NCBI GenBank assembly: GCA_037349105.1
Contig: JAYJMM010000075.1
Coordinates: 1-64,000, forward strand
DNA: 64,000 bases
Source of the DNA: Limnomonas spitsbergensis
Taxonomy: Eukaryota > Chlorophyta > Chlorophyceae > Chlamydomonadales
Direction of reading: 5' to 3'
Under the pieces are notes generated by a model. The model did no database searches, had not been told where the DNA came from, and saw nothing but the letters and a program-made list of their open reading frames with translations. How positions within the stretch are numbered: position 1 is the first letter of the stretch; every line of letters starts with the position of its first letter. The position numbers were made by a program, and so were the translations under genes. Shown in pieces: positions 53,264 to 64,000 of this stretch.

Positions 53264-54853
53264 AATGGCCTTCGTTCTGGTGATTGGAGTAGGGTAATGA
53301 GAAAAAATCGTGGGGATCTTTGCCACCTTTCCCGGGTTTCTTTTGGTGTCTTTACTTTTCTTGAACCCTTCGCTCTTCTTCAGGGTTGTTTTCTCTCGGG
53401 TGCGAACAACCATCGGCTAACACCAGCAGGTATCGAACTCGCGACCTCCGCTTGATCAGCATCGTCGGTGCTAGGCTGTAAGCGACTGACACCAGTACGG
53501 CATTAGTCACGGTCGATTGGGTGGGTGGCGGGCGAGAGGAGTCATCGCTGCGCGGCCAAAAAGATTTCCGAATACACATCGCCTTCACCCGACGTTCAGT
53601 AAATATAACCACATTGCTAAAGCGCTGCTTTCAATCGAGGGCGCACTTGCGGCGTAACACAGCGTTTCTACAAAGGCCTTGCATACCGAGCGTCGCCACT
53701 CGTTCGGTATGTAGCATGGGTGGTTGGCCGGCGAGAGATGTCATCGGCCCCCAATTCGCAGCGACTGCAATAACTTTTCGAATACATATCGCCTACACTC
53801 GACGTTGAGTGCATTAGAATCACAATGTCAATGCGCATCTTTTGATCGCCTGCCCGGTGCCTGCTGAGCGTCGTCAGCCGTCCAGGCCGGAATAGTAGGT
53901 TCTGCTGACCGTGTTTTTTTTTTTTTTTTTTTTTTTTAGTCACTTTTTTTTTCTAGGCACACTTTTTTTACAGTCTCCCATGAAGGAGATCCCTAAAAAC
54001 AATACTCGCCTTCACCCCGCACATCGAACGCATTATCCTTCAACCCGAGGGTTCAACTCACTTGTCGTCATTCAAACGTCAGACAGATGGAGGCAGGGTG
54101 CGGGCCAGGAGGTGTAAGTACAAACCACAAGGGCACCAGATACGGTAACTGAGTCACTTGTGTTCTGCCTCATGCAGATGCTGGCAGAATGCTGATGACC
54201 AGCCCATGCAGAATTTCCGAGGGATCATTGCCTCTAATCTTTCTGGGTAAAATGTTCCAAAACGTCCAAACATGAGGTCTCAGGTGAATCCCTTTGAGGG
54301 CAATTATGAACTACCAGTACTGGTAATGATCTATCCCAGGGGACCTATCCCACCACTGATCCTGCCAGGAGAAAGAACCAGTCTTACCTGAGGGTCTAAC
54401 TGTTATGTGACATGAAGGAAATGAGAAATGTAAATATGGCGAGCATCGGTCAATGCGTCACTTATGCAGGAGAGCAGGACACCAATGCATCACTTCGCAC
54501 ATCATTGCATGTCTGGAAGGCTGAGGCATCAAAGTAGCCGGGGCAATGGCTGAAGCCCATGTCCCCTTACATCCAATTCAGTGAATCCCTGCTCATCAAC
54601 CATGCTACCGGCAGTTGCAATCCAAGACCACAGAAAAGACACGGGAGTAAGTTTATTCGCCTGGTTTATTGTGCACAGGGGCGGGCTTGTAGCAAGAGTT
54701 CAAGATTCCACATTTATTATTTGAGCTTCAGCATAAGAAAAAACTAAAAGACCAAATGTTTGTGATTGCAACTACCAAAACCAGTACATTGACAGCGAAT
54801 TTCTCTTTAAGCATCCAAGACTGGAACAGCTCAAGAAATGTGGAGCATGAAAA
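53264..54853. other. Intergenic: diverged direct repeats and homopolymer tracts
   Basis: Two related segments, CGAATACACATCGCCTTCACCCGACGT (about 53569) and CGAATACATATCGCCTACACTCGACGT (about 53779), sit in longer similar context about 210 bp apart. Poly-T runs occur at 53914-53938 and just after. No gene is recognised to 54853. Confidence 0.5.
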
Positions 54854-55956
54854 TTACAGCATACCTAAAGCTGTTGTAATGGCGAACATGATGAAGAGAA
54901 TTCCTGACGTCAGGCTGATCATCCTCTCACTGAAGTACTTTGAGGCGATCGAACCTCCCAGAACAGCAATACCTGTAGCGATAATGTGTCCCATGATGGC
55001 TCCTGAAGCAACTCCAAAAGGGTTCTGAGCAGCACCCAGAGCCACCGTAGCCAGCATAGACCTTGTGAGCAGGTGGTGGAAACAAAGTCACTTCAACTAT
55101 TATGACGTGCCTTTTCAACAAGCATTTCATAATCCCAATCGTAAGACGTGCATTAACTGCAGTCGCCTCACCTGTCACCCCATTCAGCAATGAAGATTAG
55201 CGTGGCCACCTCCATGAATGATTTCAAATATGAGTCCTGTTTCAGGCCACTGCACTCTGCCTGCAACATGACAGCAACCGAGAACTTTTTAAACGTTGTT
55301 CCATGACAGGGCAATACCACAAGGACGCCGTTAAAGGTCACACTGATCTATATCCACAAGAGCACACCTTCTTCACAGCATTCTCAGCGTCAACCAACTC
55401 TTCCTCTGCAGAGCTGCTGCCACTGTCAACACGCAAGCCATCCCTCAAAGCTTGTATTCCGAAGAAGAGCAACAGGGCAATGCCAGCCAGCTCGCCCACA
55501 GGTACGCTGCTCTTCAGGGCATCAGGCACCTGAACAAGGTTGTAGGCACCATTTGCATGTCAAATTATTCGACAAATCATGGTAATTTACAACAGCTAGC
55601 CTTGACCTGAACGGTAAGTGCCTGCATGCAACATCGAAATCTGTAGGAAGCTGAGGCACACATTATCCATGTTACATGCTTCACATGCTCTTTTGGTCTT
55701 GGCACTAGCTAAAAACAAATGAAGGCAAGGCAGCTTGACAAGCACTCACCCTGGTGAACACCGCTCCAATGCTGACCGAAATAATCGTCATGACAGCGAG
55801 GGAAGCAACGGAGCCAAAGAAAGAGATTCGCTTTCCAAGTTTCATTGCTAGAAGCGCAGCGATGAAGAATGTTTTGTCTCCAATCTCACTGAGCAAGATC
55901 AGCGAGAAGGCTGCTAGAAATCCACTTTTTCCTAAAGGCCCGTTGGTGAGAGACTC
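54854..55956 (-). CDS. GDT1/TMEM165-family divalent cation transporter (5' exons not found)
   Basis: A membrane transporter family (UPF0016) with two conserved E-x-G-D motifs; plant plastid members (PAM71, CMT1) move Mn2+/Ca2+. Exons: 55750-55956 ([20 protein letters not shown]...), 55368-55529 ([23 protein letters not shown]...[11 protein letters not shown]), 55172-55260 ([18 protein letters not shown]), 54854-55061 ([25 protein letters not shown]..., stop). EIGDKT and EWGDRS are the paired cation-binding motifs. The first helix, and any transit peptide needed to decide plastid or Golgi location, would lie in exons upstream of 55956 that I could not identify. The four exons have GT-AG borders. 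Confidence 0.9.
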
Positions 55957-57092
55957 CTGCGTTTAGAACGGTATTCAAGGTGGAATCCAGGACGTCGGTC
56001 AGACTACGGAGAACAAGACATACTACCTCTCTTTCTACATGATCAAATTGATGGCCGTCCAATTATGGCTAAACTAACTGGTTATACAGGTAGTCAGGGA
56101 GTAAGAAAGAAAGAAGGGCATGGTGACTCTGACCACTGTTACAGTCAACAGAAATTTGAACGAGCCAGCCAGACAAGGCGGTAAGCATGCCTCTCAGTAA
56201 ATATCACTGCCCTGCCTTACCCAGATTGCATGCCCCATGGCTGCAGAAGTGTCAGTAGTCATTCTGATGCAGCTGTGCAGCAGGTGAGGTTGCTACTTGC
56301 GCACCGGTCTACTGTATACTGTATGTGCAGATGTGCAATATAATGTGTCTGGGTCAGATCAAGACGCTGATCGATATTGTAATGAACAGCACTGATCAAG
56401 ACCATTCGCATGACATGGATCCTACGTACCGGTGCTGAGGACAGATCCTCCGGCCAGGGAGAAGTTGGGTACTGCGCAGCAGGAGGACAACCCAAGTAGA
56501 ATACTTCTCTATCATATATACTGAGCAGATTTATAAAATAAACAATGAAAGAAAGAAAGAAAACGCCTGAGCGTGGCTTGACGAATACGGGATTTTAAAT
56601 GCCGTACACCGCTGACAGTGGCAACCTGCTGCAACGTCACGAGGGCTGAGACCCCCTGTCAAGAACGCCAGGTATGGAATCGCCAGGAATGAAAGGTACA
56701 GTCGATGACACTCCGCGTCCCGACATAAAAGACGTTGCTTTCTTGCTTTTGAAAATATGTTGGGCTGTGTTAAGGACTTCGCACTGCATATGATCTAGCG
56801 CGGGTCTCGTAGCTGTCGCCTACGAGAAGTTCGAAGTCGACCCGCTGGCCCTTAGCTAACCTCGGGTTTGGGGTCCATGTCTATCATTTGTCTGGATTTG
56901 CATTTGCATTTGCATTTGTCATCGCTTTAGCAGATATGGCGCGCTAAGCAGATATGGCGGCATCGGCAGTTGGCCTCGGTATAGTTTAGGGAGTATGTTC
57001 ATTGCTTAACTCCTTGGACCGGCATGAGATGCAACTACTTCTTTTGTACCACATACATCTTGACTTGATCCCTGGATTCCCCTTGCCACCCT
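55957..57092. other. No recognised gene; short simple repeats
   Basis: Probably holds the 5' exon(s) and promoter of the GDT1 gene, but none could be fixed. GAAAGAAAGAAAG-type repeats lie near 56546 and TTTGCATTTGCATTTGCATTTG near 56896. Confidence 0.4.
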
Positions 57093-57955
57093 AGGACGAA
57101 GAGGCCTGGGAGGAGGAGGACAACGATTCGGATGAGCTCTCTGAGGAGGAGGAGGGGGAGGAAGAGGAGGAGGAGGCCTTGGCTCCGACAGTGCTTGCGA
57201 GACGCTCGCCGCGGCGTCACGAGGTGCAGTCCAGGGTGGCTGTGCCATCTCGGCTGTCATATGCGGGCCCCGCTGCCGGCCCTTCTGCTGGCCCCTCAGC
57301 CCTCCCCGCCAACAACCTCAATGCAGCAACGCCGGCCGTTGCCTTGTCACGTGGCCCATGTCGCCCAGCAGTTGGCCCTCCGGCTGGCCCTTCCACCCAG
57401 CCACACATGAACACCTCAACCCGCCCCTCCACCTACCGCCCCTCCTCTCACCCCCCCACCCGCCCCTCGACTCGCCCTCGATCCGCACCCGCTGCCCCGA
57501 GCCAGGTTTCACCTAGGGGCAGGAAGCGGTCCTCACCATGCACGCCGGCAGACGACTATATTGTTGCCCTCAGGGCGCAGAAGGTGACCTTTCAGGTCAG
57601 CCAGAGGCCTGTCCTGGCCCAGCTGCCGGGCCACGAGGTTTCCACCGGCGAGTGGTACCCCATCCGGCGGTTGCACCGCTGCATGGCTGTGGCCCAGGGC
57701 ATCAGCCCGATTGCCACGTGCCATGACTGCGGCAGCGCCACCATCTCCAAGGGTGGCGCCGAGGCCATTAAGGTCGTCATTGCGCCTCGTCGCCCCTTGG
57801 AGAAGGGCGGCTACAACATGGTGGCCAAGTTCCGTTGTGCCGAGTGTTCTGTGGATGAGGCGCCCGATGTTGCAGCCTTGAGGATTGAGCTGAGGGACGC
57901 GGGGGTATACTCTTCCTTTATTAACGGTATTCTGGAGCGCATGGGCCACGTGTGA
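57093..57955 (+). CDS. Uncharacterised protein, acidic then proline-rich then Cys-containing
   Basis: An open segment begins after a possible acceptor (CCACCCTAG at 57084-57092) and runs to a stop at 57953-57955; the first Met in frame is 57179. It starts with a run of Asp/Glu (57093-57178), continues with a 110-residue Ala/Pro/Ser-rich segment, and ends with a more ordered domain (about 57540-57955) containing CHDCGSATISKGGAEAI and FRCAECSVDEAPD, possibly a four-Cys metal site. Hydrophobic-charged patterning in the last 40 residues (DVAALRIELRDAGVY...) suggests real coding. No family is recognised; a fragment of a mobile-element gene is possible. Confidence 0.5.
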
Positions 57956-59461
57956 GTAAGTAGATGAGCTGGCTTTGCAGGAACAAACAAATTGAGGCTG
58001 AGTTCCCCTAGCTTTGCAAATTTCAAGTACCATTTGGGCGGACTTGTGGGGTGACCCCTTCGATAAGCTGTTGTTAGGCTGCTAGACCCATACAATTTTG
58101 AGAGGCCCAATTTGCCTTTTATATTGCAGTGACTGACATAATGCGCATCTCGGAGCGTTGTGGCAGCTGTCGGTTGGTACGTCAGTGGCTTTGCTGCGGT
58201 GCCCTTTGCTTGGCCTCAGTTTATGTGCACTATGACGCAAGGTTGTTGGTTGTTCAAACTGATGTAACAAGTAAATTCAAAACCTAGGGCTGGACAATAG
58301 GGCCACAGTTCAATGCCTTCATAGCCCATTCCTAATTCCTTCAGTTTATGCCCATTGCTTTGGGCCCACTGGCCTAGAGCTTATGACGGCTGTTCAGCCC
58401 GATGTCACTGATTAAATTCAAAACCTACGGCTGGACCATAGGGCCACAGCTCAATGCCTTCAGAACCCATTCCTAATTCCTATAGCCTATGTCCATGCTT
58501 CGGGCCCACTGTGACCTAAGCGTGCCTAACGTTCCAGAAAGATAGCAGTTTCCTAGATTAAAATAGCAGTTTCACAGATTCTGCAAGGCAGCCAAAGCCA
58601 AGCCAAAGGGGTATTGGCTGTTCAGTGATTTCAAACAGTGATTTCAAACAGCCTGAAGTAGAGGTAACGGCAGCAACAATGCAGCCGCACCGGTAGTGAC
58701 AGTGTTTGCACACACCCTGAAGTAGCGGTACCGGCAGTTGCTACACTAGCGACAGTGATTGCACACAGCCTGAAGCAGTGGTAATTGTTCAACCATACCC
58801 TAACAATACAAGACTAACATAATTGTTAAACCGTAAATAAACACTAGAAGGTGAACATAATTAATCAATACGGTTCTAATACCAGAAAATGAACTCCAGA
58901 AAATCATGATAACAACTACCGGGGTAACCTCAGAGTGGCTAACGTTCCAGAAGCAACAGTTTCACAGATCATGCAGGGCAGCCAAGGCTGCAAGCTCTGG
59001 AGTGACAAAGCTGTTGCTAGAGCTGCTCTGCACTCTCTTGGGTGCACGAACACTCACTGGGGCTTCTCCAGCTGGTTGAATCCCGGCTGGTCTGTATTGC
59101 AGGGCTGTGTGCTGTTGCAATGCGATATTATAATATTATGCATCGTGATAGGCAGCTAGGACTATCCTGCAAATCTTGATAAATTCTGACGAACTTGATT
59201 TTGGCCCCAGATCACCCCATTTTGCCCCAAGCCGGCACGCTCAAAGCCCGCTTTAAGCGCAGGCACGCAGCAGGTGGTCCAAGAAAAGTCAGATTTCAAC
59301 AGGAGAACAAAATATTATGCATCAGCATAGGCAGCTAGGACTATCCTGCAAATCTTGATGAATTATGACAAACTTGATTTGGGCCCCTGATCACCCCATT
59401 TTCTCCAAGCGGGCGCGCTTGGTTCACAAACAATCAGTTTTGAATGGGCCAAAAAACATAC
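57956..59461. repeat. Non-coding region with three families of local duplications
   Basis: Two copies of an AAATTCAAAACCTA(G/C)GGCTGGAC segment start near 58274 and 58418. Three copies of a CCTGAAG(T/C)AG(A/C/T)GGTA segment lie between about 58650 and 58780, roughly 60-65 bp apart. Two copies of a ~110-bp segment containing GGCAGCTAGGACTATCCTGC lie near 59150 and 59329. No gene is supported. Confidence 0.7.
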
Positions 59462-61959
59462 CTTGAAGCATGTGCCATCCCTCAGCAACAACATGTTGAA
59501 CCATGCCATGTACTTTGGCTGTGGCCGATTCTCCCTTCGATCCTCAGGCACTGCCGGGTAGATAGACACGTGGCCCCCGATGCCGCCCACTCGGACCTAT
59601 AGGAACCTTGAGCTGAAGACCTGCAGCAAGGGTGAAAGGCATCATAATCACTCATCATCATCACAATCACCCACCAGCCACCCAGGAGGGGGGGGCACTC
59701 TGCACCAGCCCTGAAGAAATAGGCTAGGGGACTTGCCTTCACCGCAAGCCCTTCGAGGGTGCGGAGAGCGCGAGCGGCAGCAGAAACTCCCACAGATGTT
59801 TCCCTGAAGAAAGACGCAAAATTAGGCAAGGACAGAGATACCACAAATATTCAAAACTTCCATCATCAACAGAACTCACTCTTTTCCTTCCTGAAGCCAG
59901 CACCATATTTCACTAGGCGCTTCAGGGCCTTGGGGCCGTGGTACAGGCACAGAAAAAAGTGCGTCATCGACTGGATCCGCGCCTGAATCTCCAGATACCT
60001 GCAGCAAAAGAAAGGAGCTTCTAGATCTGTGGGCAGCCCTAAACACTGACACACTCACATGAGCCATACCTCTGACTGTCTCCGTTGACGGCATGCTCCC
60101 CACATGCCTCATCCAGGAGGCCACTCATCGTCTTGAGGTAGCAATCATCGCCCACAATTAGCCTGTGGCATTGAAAAAGCATCACGGATTACGGACATAA
60201 TGTCACACCTTTTCAAAAGTCGCATACACTTACTTCTTTCCATTCAGCTCAAGACACAGGCCGTTGATCAAGGCCATGTCATGGTCCGTGACGATGAACG
60301 ATGGCAGCAGGGTACGGGAAGCCAGCAAGCAAGATGGGTCAGTCTGATCCGCCCTCTTGATGGTGGATAATGCGCGGACTAGGATCTGAATCCCCATGCG
60401 GTACGCAACACAGTCCCTCAAGCTTGTGATAACCTCAGCGAGGATCAGGCTGTGGTTCTCCCCCTCCTCAAGATCGTTGTGGAGAAACAGAGTGTGCAGA
60501 ACCTTGTGGCCATGTACGTCCTTCACCTTTGTTGGAACACATGTCAGACACAAGTCAGAAATCGTAACATTTACAACAAAAATGCAAATGCAAGTAAAGG
60601 CTGGTAGAGGAGGGCAAAGGCAAGCAGAATAAGACACAAGGAAGCAATAGGAAAAGCAGGCAAGCAGAGTTACGCTACGTTGACAGGCCCATGGCCGGTG
60701 GCCTGAGCAGCAGGGATCCTTGCACCAGGCCCCCACGGCCAAAGGCCGCGGGGTACTTGAATTGTTCCTGGAGCGTGCTAAATAATCCCTGGCAAGCAGA
60801 GGCATGAAATTTAACTTACCAAACCACCCACTGTGTCAATGTACCAACCATGGCGGCCCCTCGCCTTACAGAATTTCCAGCGTCTGACTTGCCCCTCAAT
60901 GGCGCGCACAATGAGGAAGTGCCCATCCTCCAAGTTGACGACCAGCTGTGTGTCTCCATACATGATCCTGCCGGCCTGGTCTTCCACCGGGGTGGCATTC
61001 ATGTCCTGCTCTGCCAGCTCCTTTGACAGCAGAATCAGGGACAGCACGTCGTCTATGTGGCGGATGAAACGCCGCTTGCGCTCCTCCGAGATGGCCTGCC
61101 TAAGGACTTGGGAAGAGGTGCCAATCAAGCTGGTTGTGTTGTCAAGCTGGTGCACAAGCGGCCGGGCACTGAGGCTGAGTGCATGCGCATAGGCTGGTGC
61201 TCTGCCTACCGCTGTGGTGACAGCTGCCTGGCGTGCTGCCCCAGAGAGTCTTCCTACCACTCTCCCGCCTGAGGTGTGCTGGCAATCTCCGTTGAAGACC
61301 ACGCGCAGCTCGCCTGGAGCATCGCGAGTTTGCATGAGCATGCATGCCCCGGGGCACCCGTTTTGCATATGCACACAGCAGCTACAGAAGTACCACTGGG
61401 CATCCTCATGGACAGCTTTACCCAAGGCCTTCGTGCGGTTGGTTTCACTTGGCCTCTGGATGAGGACTGCATGGCTTGATGGTTGTGGCCACCATTCTGG
61501 TCCTGCTGTCCATGCTGCCCTTGCTGTCTCTGAAGTCCCAGCTGGCTCTGCTGACCCAGCTGCCAGCCCCGCTGTGTCTGCTGCCCCTGCAGCACTACCT
61601 GTCCCTGCTGCTCCAGCTGGCCCGACATGGCCAAACGAGGCTAGTCTTGCAGATGTGGGCCAGTAAAGCTGGAAGTGAGCTGGCCAAAAAGACATGAGGG
61701 CAGCGAAGAGGCTCTTCACTGCCTCCCTGGCGGTTGACCTGAAGCCCGTCGTTGAGGCAGCATCCAGAATTCTGGCATCCACGAACTTCTGATCAACTAG
61801 CTCGTCCGCTGTTTCTCCAGGCGGGATGCATCTTACCGAGCCCAGCGGTATGACGAAATTCTGGTTGCGCAAGGTTCTGACACTGCCGGCAGTAGACATG
61901 GGCTGATGCAGATGCGAGGCTAAGATGCCACTAAGCTCCTGGCTACTTTGCTCGTCCAT
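59462..61959 (-). CDS. Uncharacterised multi-exon gene, weakly MULE-transposase-like
   Basis: Exons with good splice signals: 60820-61959 (start Met at 61959; MDEQSSQELSGILASHL), 60234-60526, then smaller exons around 60060-60165, 59880-60000 and 59745-59805, and 59462-59596. The first exon has a Gln/Ala/Gly-rich middle and a Cys/His-containing segment (YFCSCCVHMQNGCPGACML...FNGDCQHTSGG), possibly zinc-binding. The second reads KVLHTLFLHNDLEEGENHSL and FIVTDHDMALINGL, which is reminiscent of the catalytic-core layout of MULE transposases (Asp in a ..TD..xAL. motif). Frame is uninterrupted in the large exon, so it may be a domesticated or single-copy host gene. The 3' end is unresolved below 59462. 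Divergent from eIF3f. Confidence 0.5.
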
Positions 61960-62321
61960 CGTTATCCGGTGCGAAATCAGGTGGGCGCTAGCGATTAGCC
62001 TCAGGCTGCGGACCCCGATTTAACAGGAGACCAAATTGCATAAGGGGAACACGATTCTGCGATATAAAAAGTTGTGAGACGTTGTGAGACTCAGCGACAT
62101 GTACCTTTCATTCCTGGCGATTTCATACCTGGCGTTCTTGACAGGGGGGGCTGAGATAGAGTACCGATGGTTGCTCCGAAACGCATGTCTTGGCTTCGTG
62201 CACATTATCTCGTCAACAGAATTGCTGTGTTAACGAAGAAGGTCAATCGCAAGCATAGGGATATAGTGTGTAAATTGAAGTTCGAAATAGAGGTCCGTCC
62301 CCCTTCACCCAAGCCACCTAG

Positions 62322-63722
62322 ATAAAGGGACAATCACTGCTCCTGTCAACCCTTGGCTCCAATCTCTCTGCCAAAATCCACCCAGTCGCTTTGTTTTCCA
62401 TCTGCGACGGCTACATCAGGCGGAATGAGAAGCAGGACAGGGTGATTGGAACACTGCTTGGAACGTTTACAAGTAGTGGAACGGTTGAAATTAAGAACTG
62501 CTACATTGTCCCACACAATGAGAGTTCCGAACAGGTGACGTCAAGCAGCGCTAGGCACTGCATGGAGCCCCTATGTTGCGATTCTGTAACTGGATTGCAT
62601 GTTCACCTTCAGGTTGCAGTTGATATAGCACACCACAAGACCATGCTCAAACTGCATCAGCGCGTGGCTCCCTCAGATTTTGTGGTTGGCTGTTGAGAGT
62701 GCGCAATTGAGGAATTCACAGGAGCTGAGTGGCATTACCAAGGAACAACACTGTGCATGGGGCGTAAACAGCCCTTGTCTCTGCCCATGCATGCTTTGGG
62801 CATAAACAGCACTAATGCCAGTCTTACTTGCCATGCATGTCGGCTCACAGGTTTGCAACAGGCCCTGCCTTGCTCAACAGTGATGCTCTCATTCAGGAGT
62901 TTTACTCTAAAGAGACCCCTAACTCGGTGAGAAATTATCTAAACATGTGCCTTGGCTGACTGCGTTAGCTGATACCATAATCACCTGTGCTGCAGGTACA
63001 CCTTTTGGTCGACACAACACTCGCAGGTAGCAAATTCAGCATTCAGGCCTTCATGTCCCGACCTCTTACTTGGGGGGACAAAGTTCTAGCTACAGAGTTT
63101 GTGGAGATGCCTTGCGAAGTGCTGTTTGGAGAGGTCGAACAAATCGGAGGTCAGTGTGCCCATAAGCACTGTTGCTCTGCTCCCCGTTGCAAGCCGAAGT
63201 GGTCTTACCCATGGATAATGAGAGATTTCCATTCCCCATCTCAATTTTGCAGTGGAGATCCTCGCTGGTGGAAGCTCCTCATCAAAGCCCCTATCAGATA
63301 ACGAGAACTTGACCACCTCCTTAAAAAGGCTGGAGGAGCTTTTGGACAAGGTGTACCTGTATGTGGAGGACGTGACGGTGCGATCCCCATTTGAATGGGT
63401 TTGTCTATGGTTTCAAAATTGCATGGAAATTTAGGTCTTGCGCTTGTACTACCCAGCTGTTTCCTAAAGATGTTGTGTTTCACTGTGAAATGTTGCCTCT
63501 GTTATAGGAGGGCCGCGCAAAGGGAGATCTAGTCATCGGGCGCTATCTGGCTGACACGCTATGACGCTATCTGTGGTCCCTCACTTCAGCAAGCCAGACT
63601 TTGAACGTCTCTTCAACGAGAGTGTGCAAGATGTCATGATGATTACATACTTGTCTAACCTGTTGCGCATGCAAGTTGCTTTGGCAGAAAAGCTGGGAAC
63701 GAGCCAGCTCCCCATTGTTTAG
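62322..63722 (+). CDS. EIF3F: Translation initiation factor eIF3 subunit F (MPN domain), last exon frameshifted
   Basis: Exons: 62322-62534 (SAKIHPVALFSICDGYIRRN...VIGTLLG), 62613-62692, 62851-62926 (FATGPALLNSDALIQEFYSKE), 62996-63148 (VHLLVDTTLAG...), 63253-63377 (VEILAGGSSSSK...YLYVEDVT), 63508-63722. The MPN domain of eIF3f lacks a JAMM metal site and works as a scaffold in the eIF3 octamer. In the last exon the frame GRYLADTL meets TGA at 63562, but the conserved C-terminus (VPHFSKPDFERLF...MMITYLSNLLRMQVALAEKL) resumes in another frame to a TAG at 63720. The cause is an 8-bp tandem duplication (ACGCTATG/ACGCTATC). The start codon is not identified; the first exon opens after an acceptor at 62321. 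Confidence 0.9.
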
Positions 63723-64000
63723 TTCCCCATAGGATGTCTTCATCAGAGAGGGATGGCTCAATTTCGGTAGCATTCTCGAGCTTCGTATTTTAACTTAACC
63801 TGGCCGTCGTATCCAAATGAAAGGATCTTATTGAAAAAGTGTTTTCAACAATGGAATGGAATACTGATGTGTCGGTATCATCCTCATCATGTTCAATGAA
63901 CTGTTTATATATAATTATACATGTGTGAACGTGCTCACAGCATATTCCTAGAGATTCAGTCAGGTTCTTATGTATCGGTAGCACTTATAGATATTGCATT
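63723..64000. other. 3' flank of eIF3f, nothing recognised
   Basis: AT-richer sequence after the eIF3f C-terminal frame, with no coding or repeat structure seen. Confidence 0.4.

Overview
The window looks like nuclear DNA of a green alga, probably a prasinophyte-like or other core-adjacent chlorophyte. The evidence is intron-rich genes with GT-AG introns, a plastid-type ribosomal protein S5 carrying a transit-peptide-like N-terminus, a GDT1/TMEM165 transporter, plant-type (CCCTAAA) telomere-like repeats inside introns, and very abundant tandem repeats. The species itself is inference.

Layout. 1-7350 is a GATGCCCC octamer array that continues, more degenerate, at 26107-28022. It is interrupted at 7355-26102 by an 18.7-kb Ty3/gypsy-type retrotransposon coded on the minus strand and flanked by a CAAT target-site duplication. 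28485-37120 (minus) is a DUF92/TMEM19 (PGR-like) membrane protein gene whose second intron holds a 5.9-kb array of about 266 copies of a 22-bp unit. 38159-42440 (minus) is an intact 17-exon Enhancer-of-zeste H3K27 methyltransferase gene, divergent from an intact 10-exon KIN17 gene (42704-45643, plus). 45644-49846 is gene-poor and holds a decayed non-LTR ORF1-like segment. 49850-53263 (minus) is a plastid uS5 gene with several reading-frame lesions. 54854-55956 (minus) is the 3' part of a GDT1-family transporter gene. 57093-57955 is an unrecognised acidic/proline-rich ORF. 59462-61959 (minus) is an uncharacterised multi-exon gene with weak transposase-like features. 62322-63722 (plus) is eIF3f, with an 8-bp tandem duplication that breaks the last exon.

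Most striking system. The retrotransposon has Gag, aspartic protease, a very long linker rich in zinc-binding motifs, reverse transcriptase and RNase H. After these comes a C5-cytosine DNA methyltransferase domain with DNMT3-like, unpermuted motif order. It sits where the N-terminal half of the integrase would be expected. The element ends with the C-terminal part of a DDE integrase core and a PHD finger. Its terminal repeats are also unusual. They have a split/permuted B-internal-A-B-A arrangement, which is what a two-LTR circle would give if opened at an internal palindrome, yet the ends are TG...CA with a 4-bp target duplication. DNMT-carrying retrotransposons are known from dinoflagellates and charophytes; this looks like a further case in a green alga with a distinct domain order.

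The host genes are ordinary housekeeping and chromatin functions: Polycomb H3K27 methylation, KIN17, plastid translation, translation initiation and ion transport. They do not form a pathway. The link between the parts is repeat expansion: every recognisable multi-exon neighbourhood carries tandem repeats in introns or flanks.
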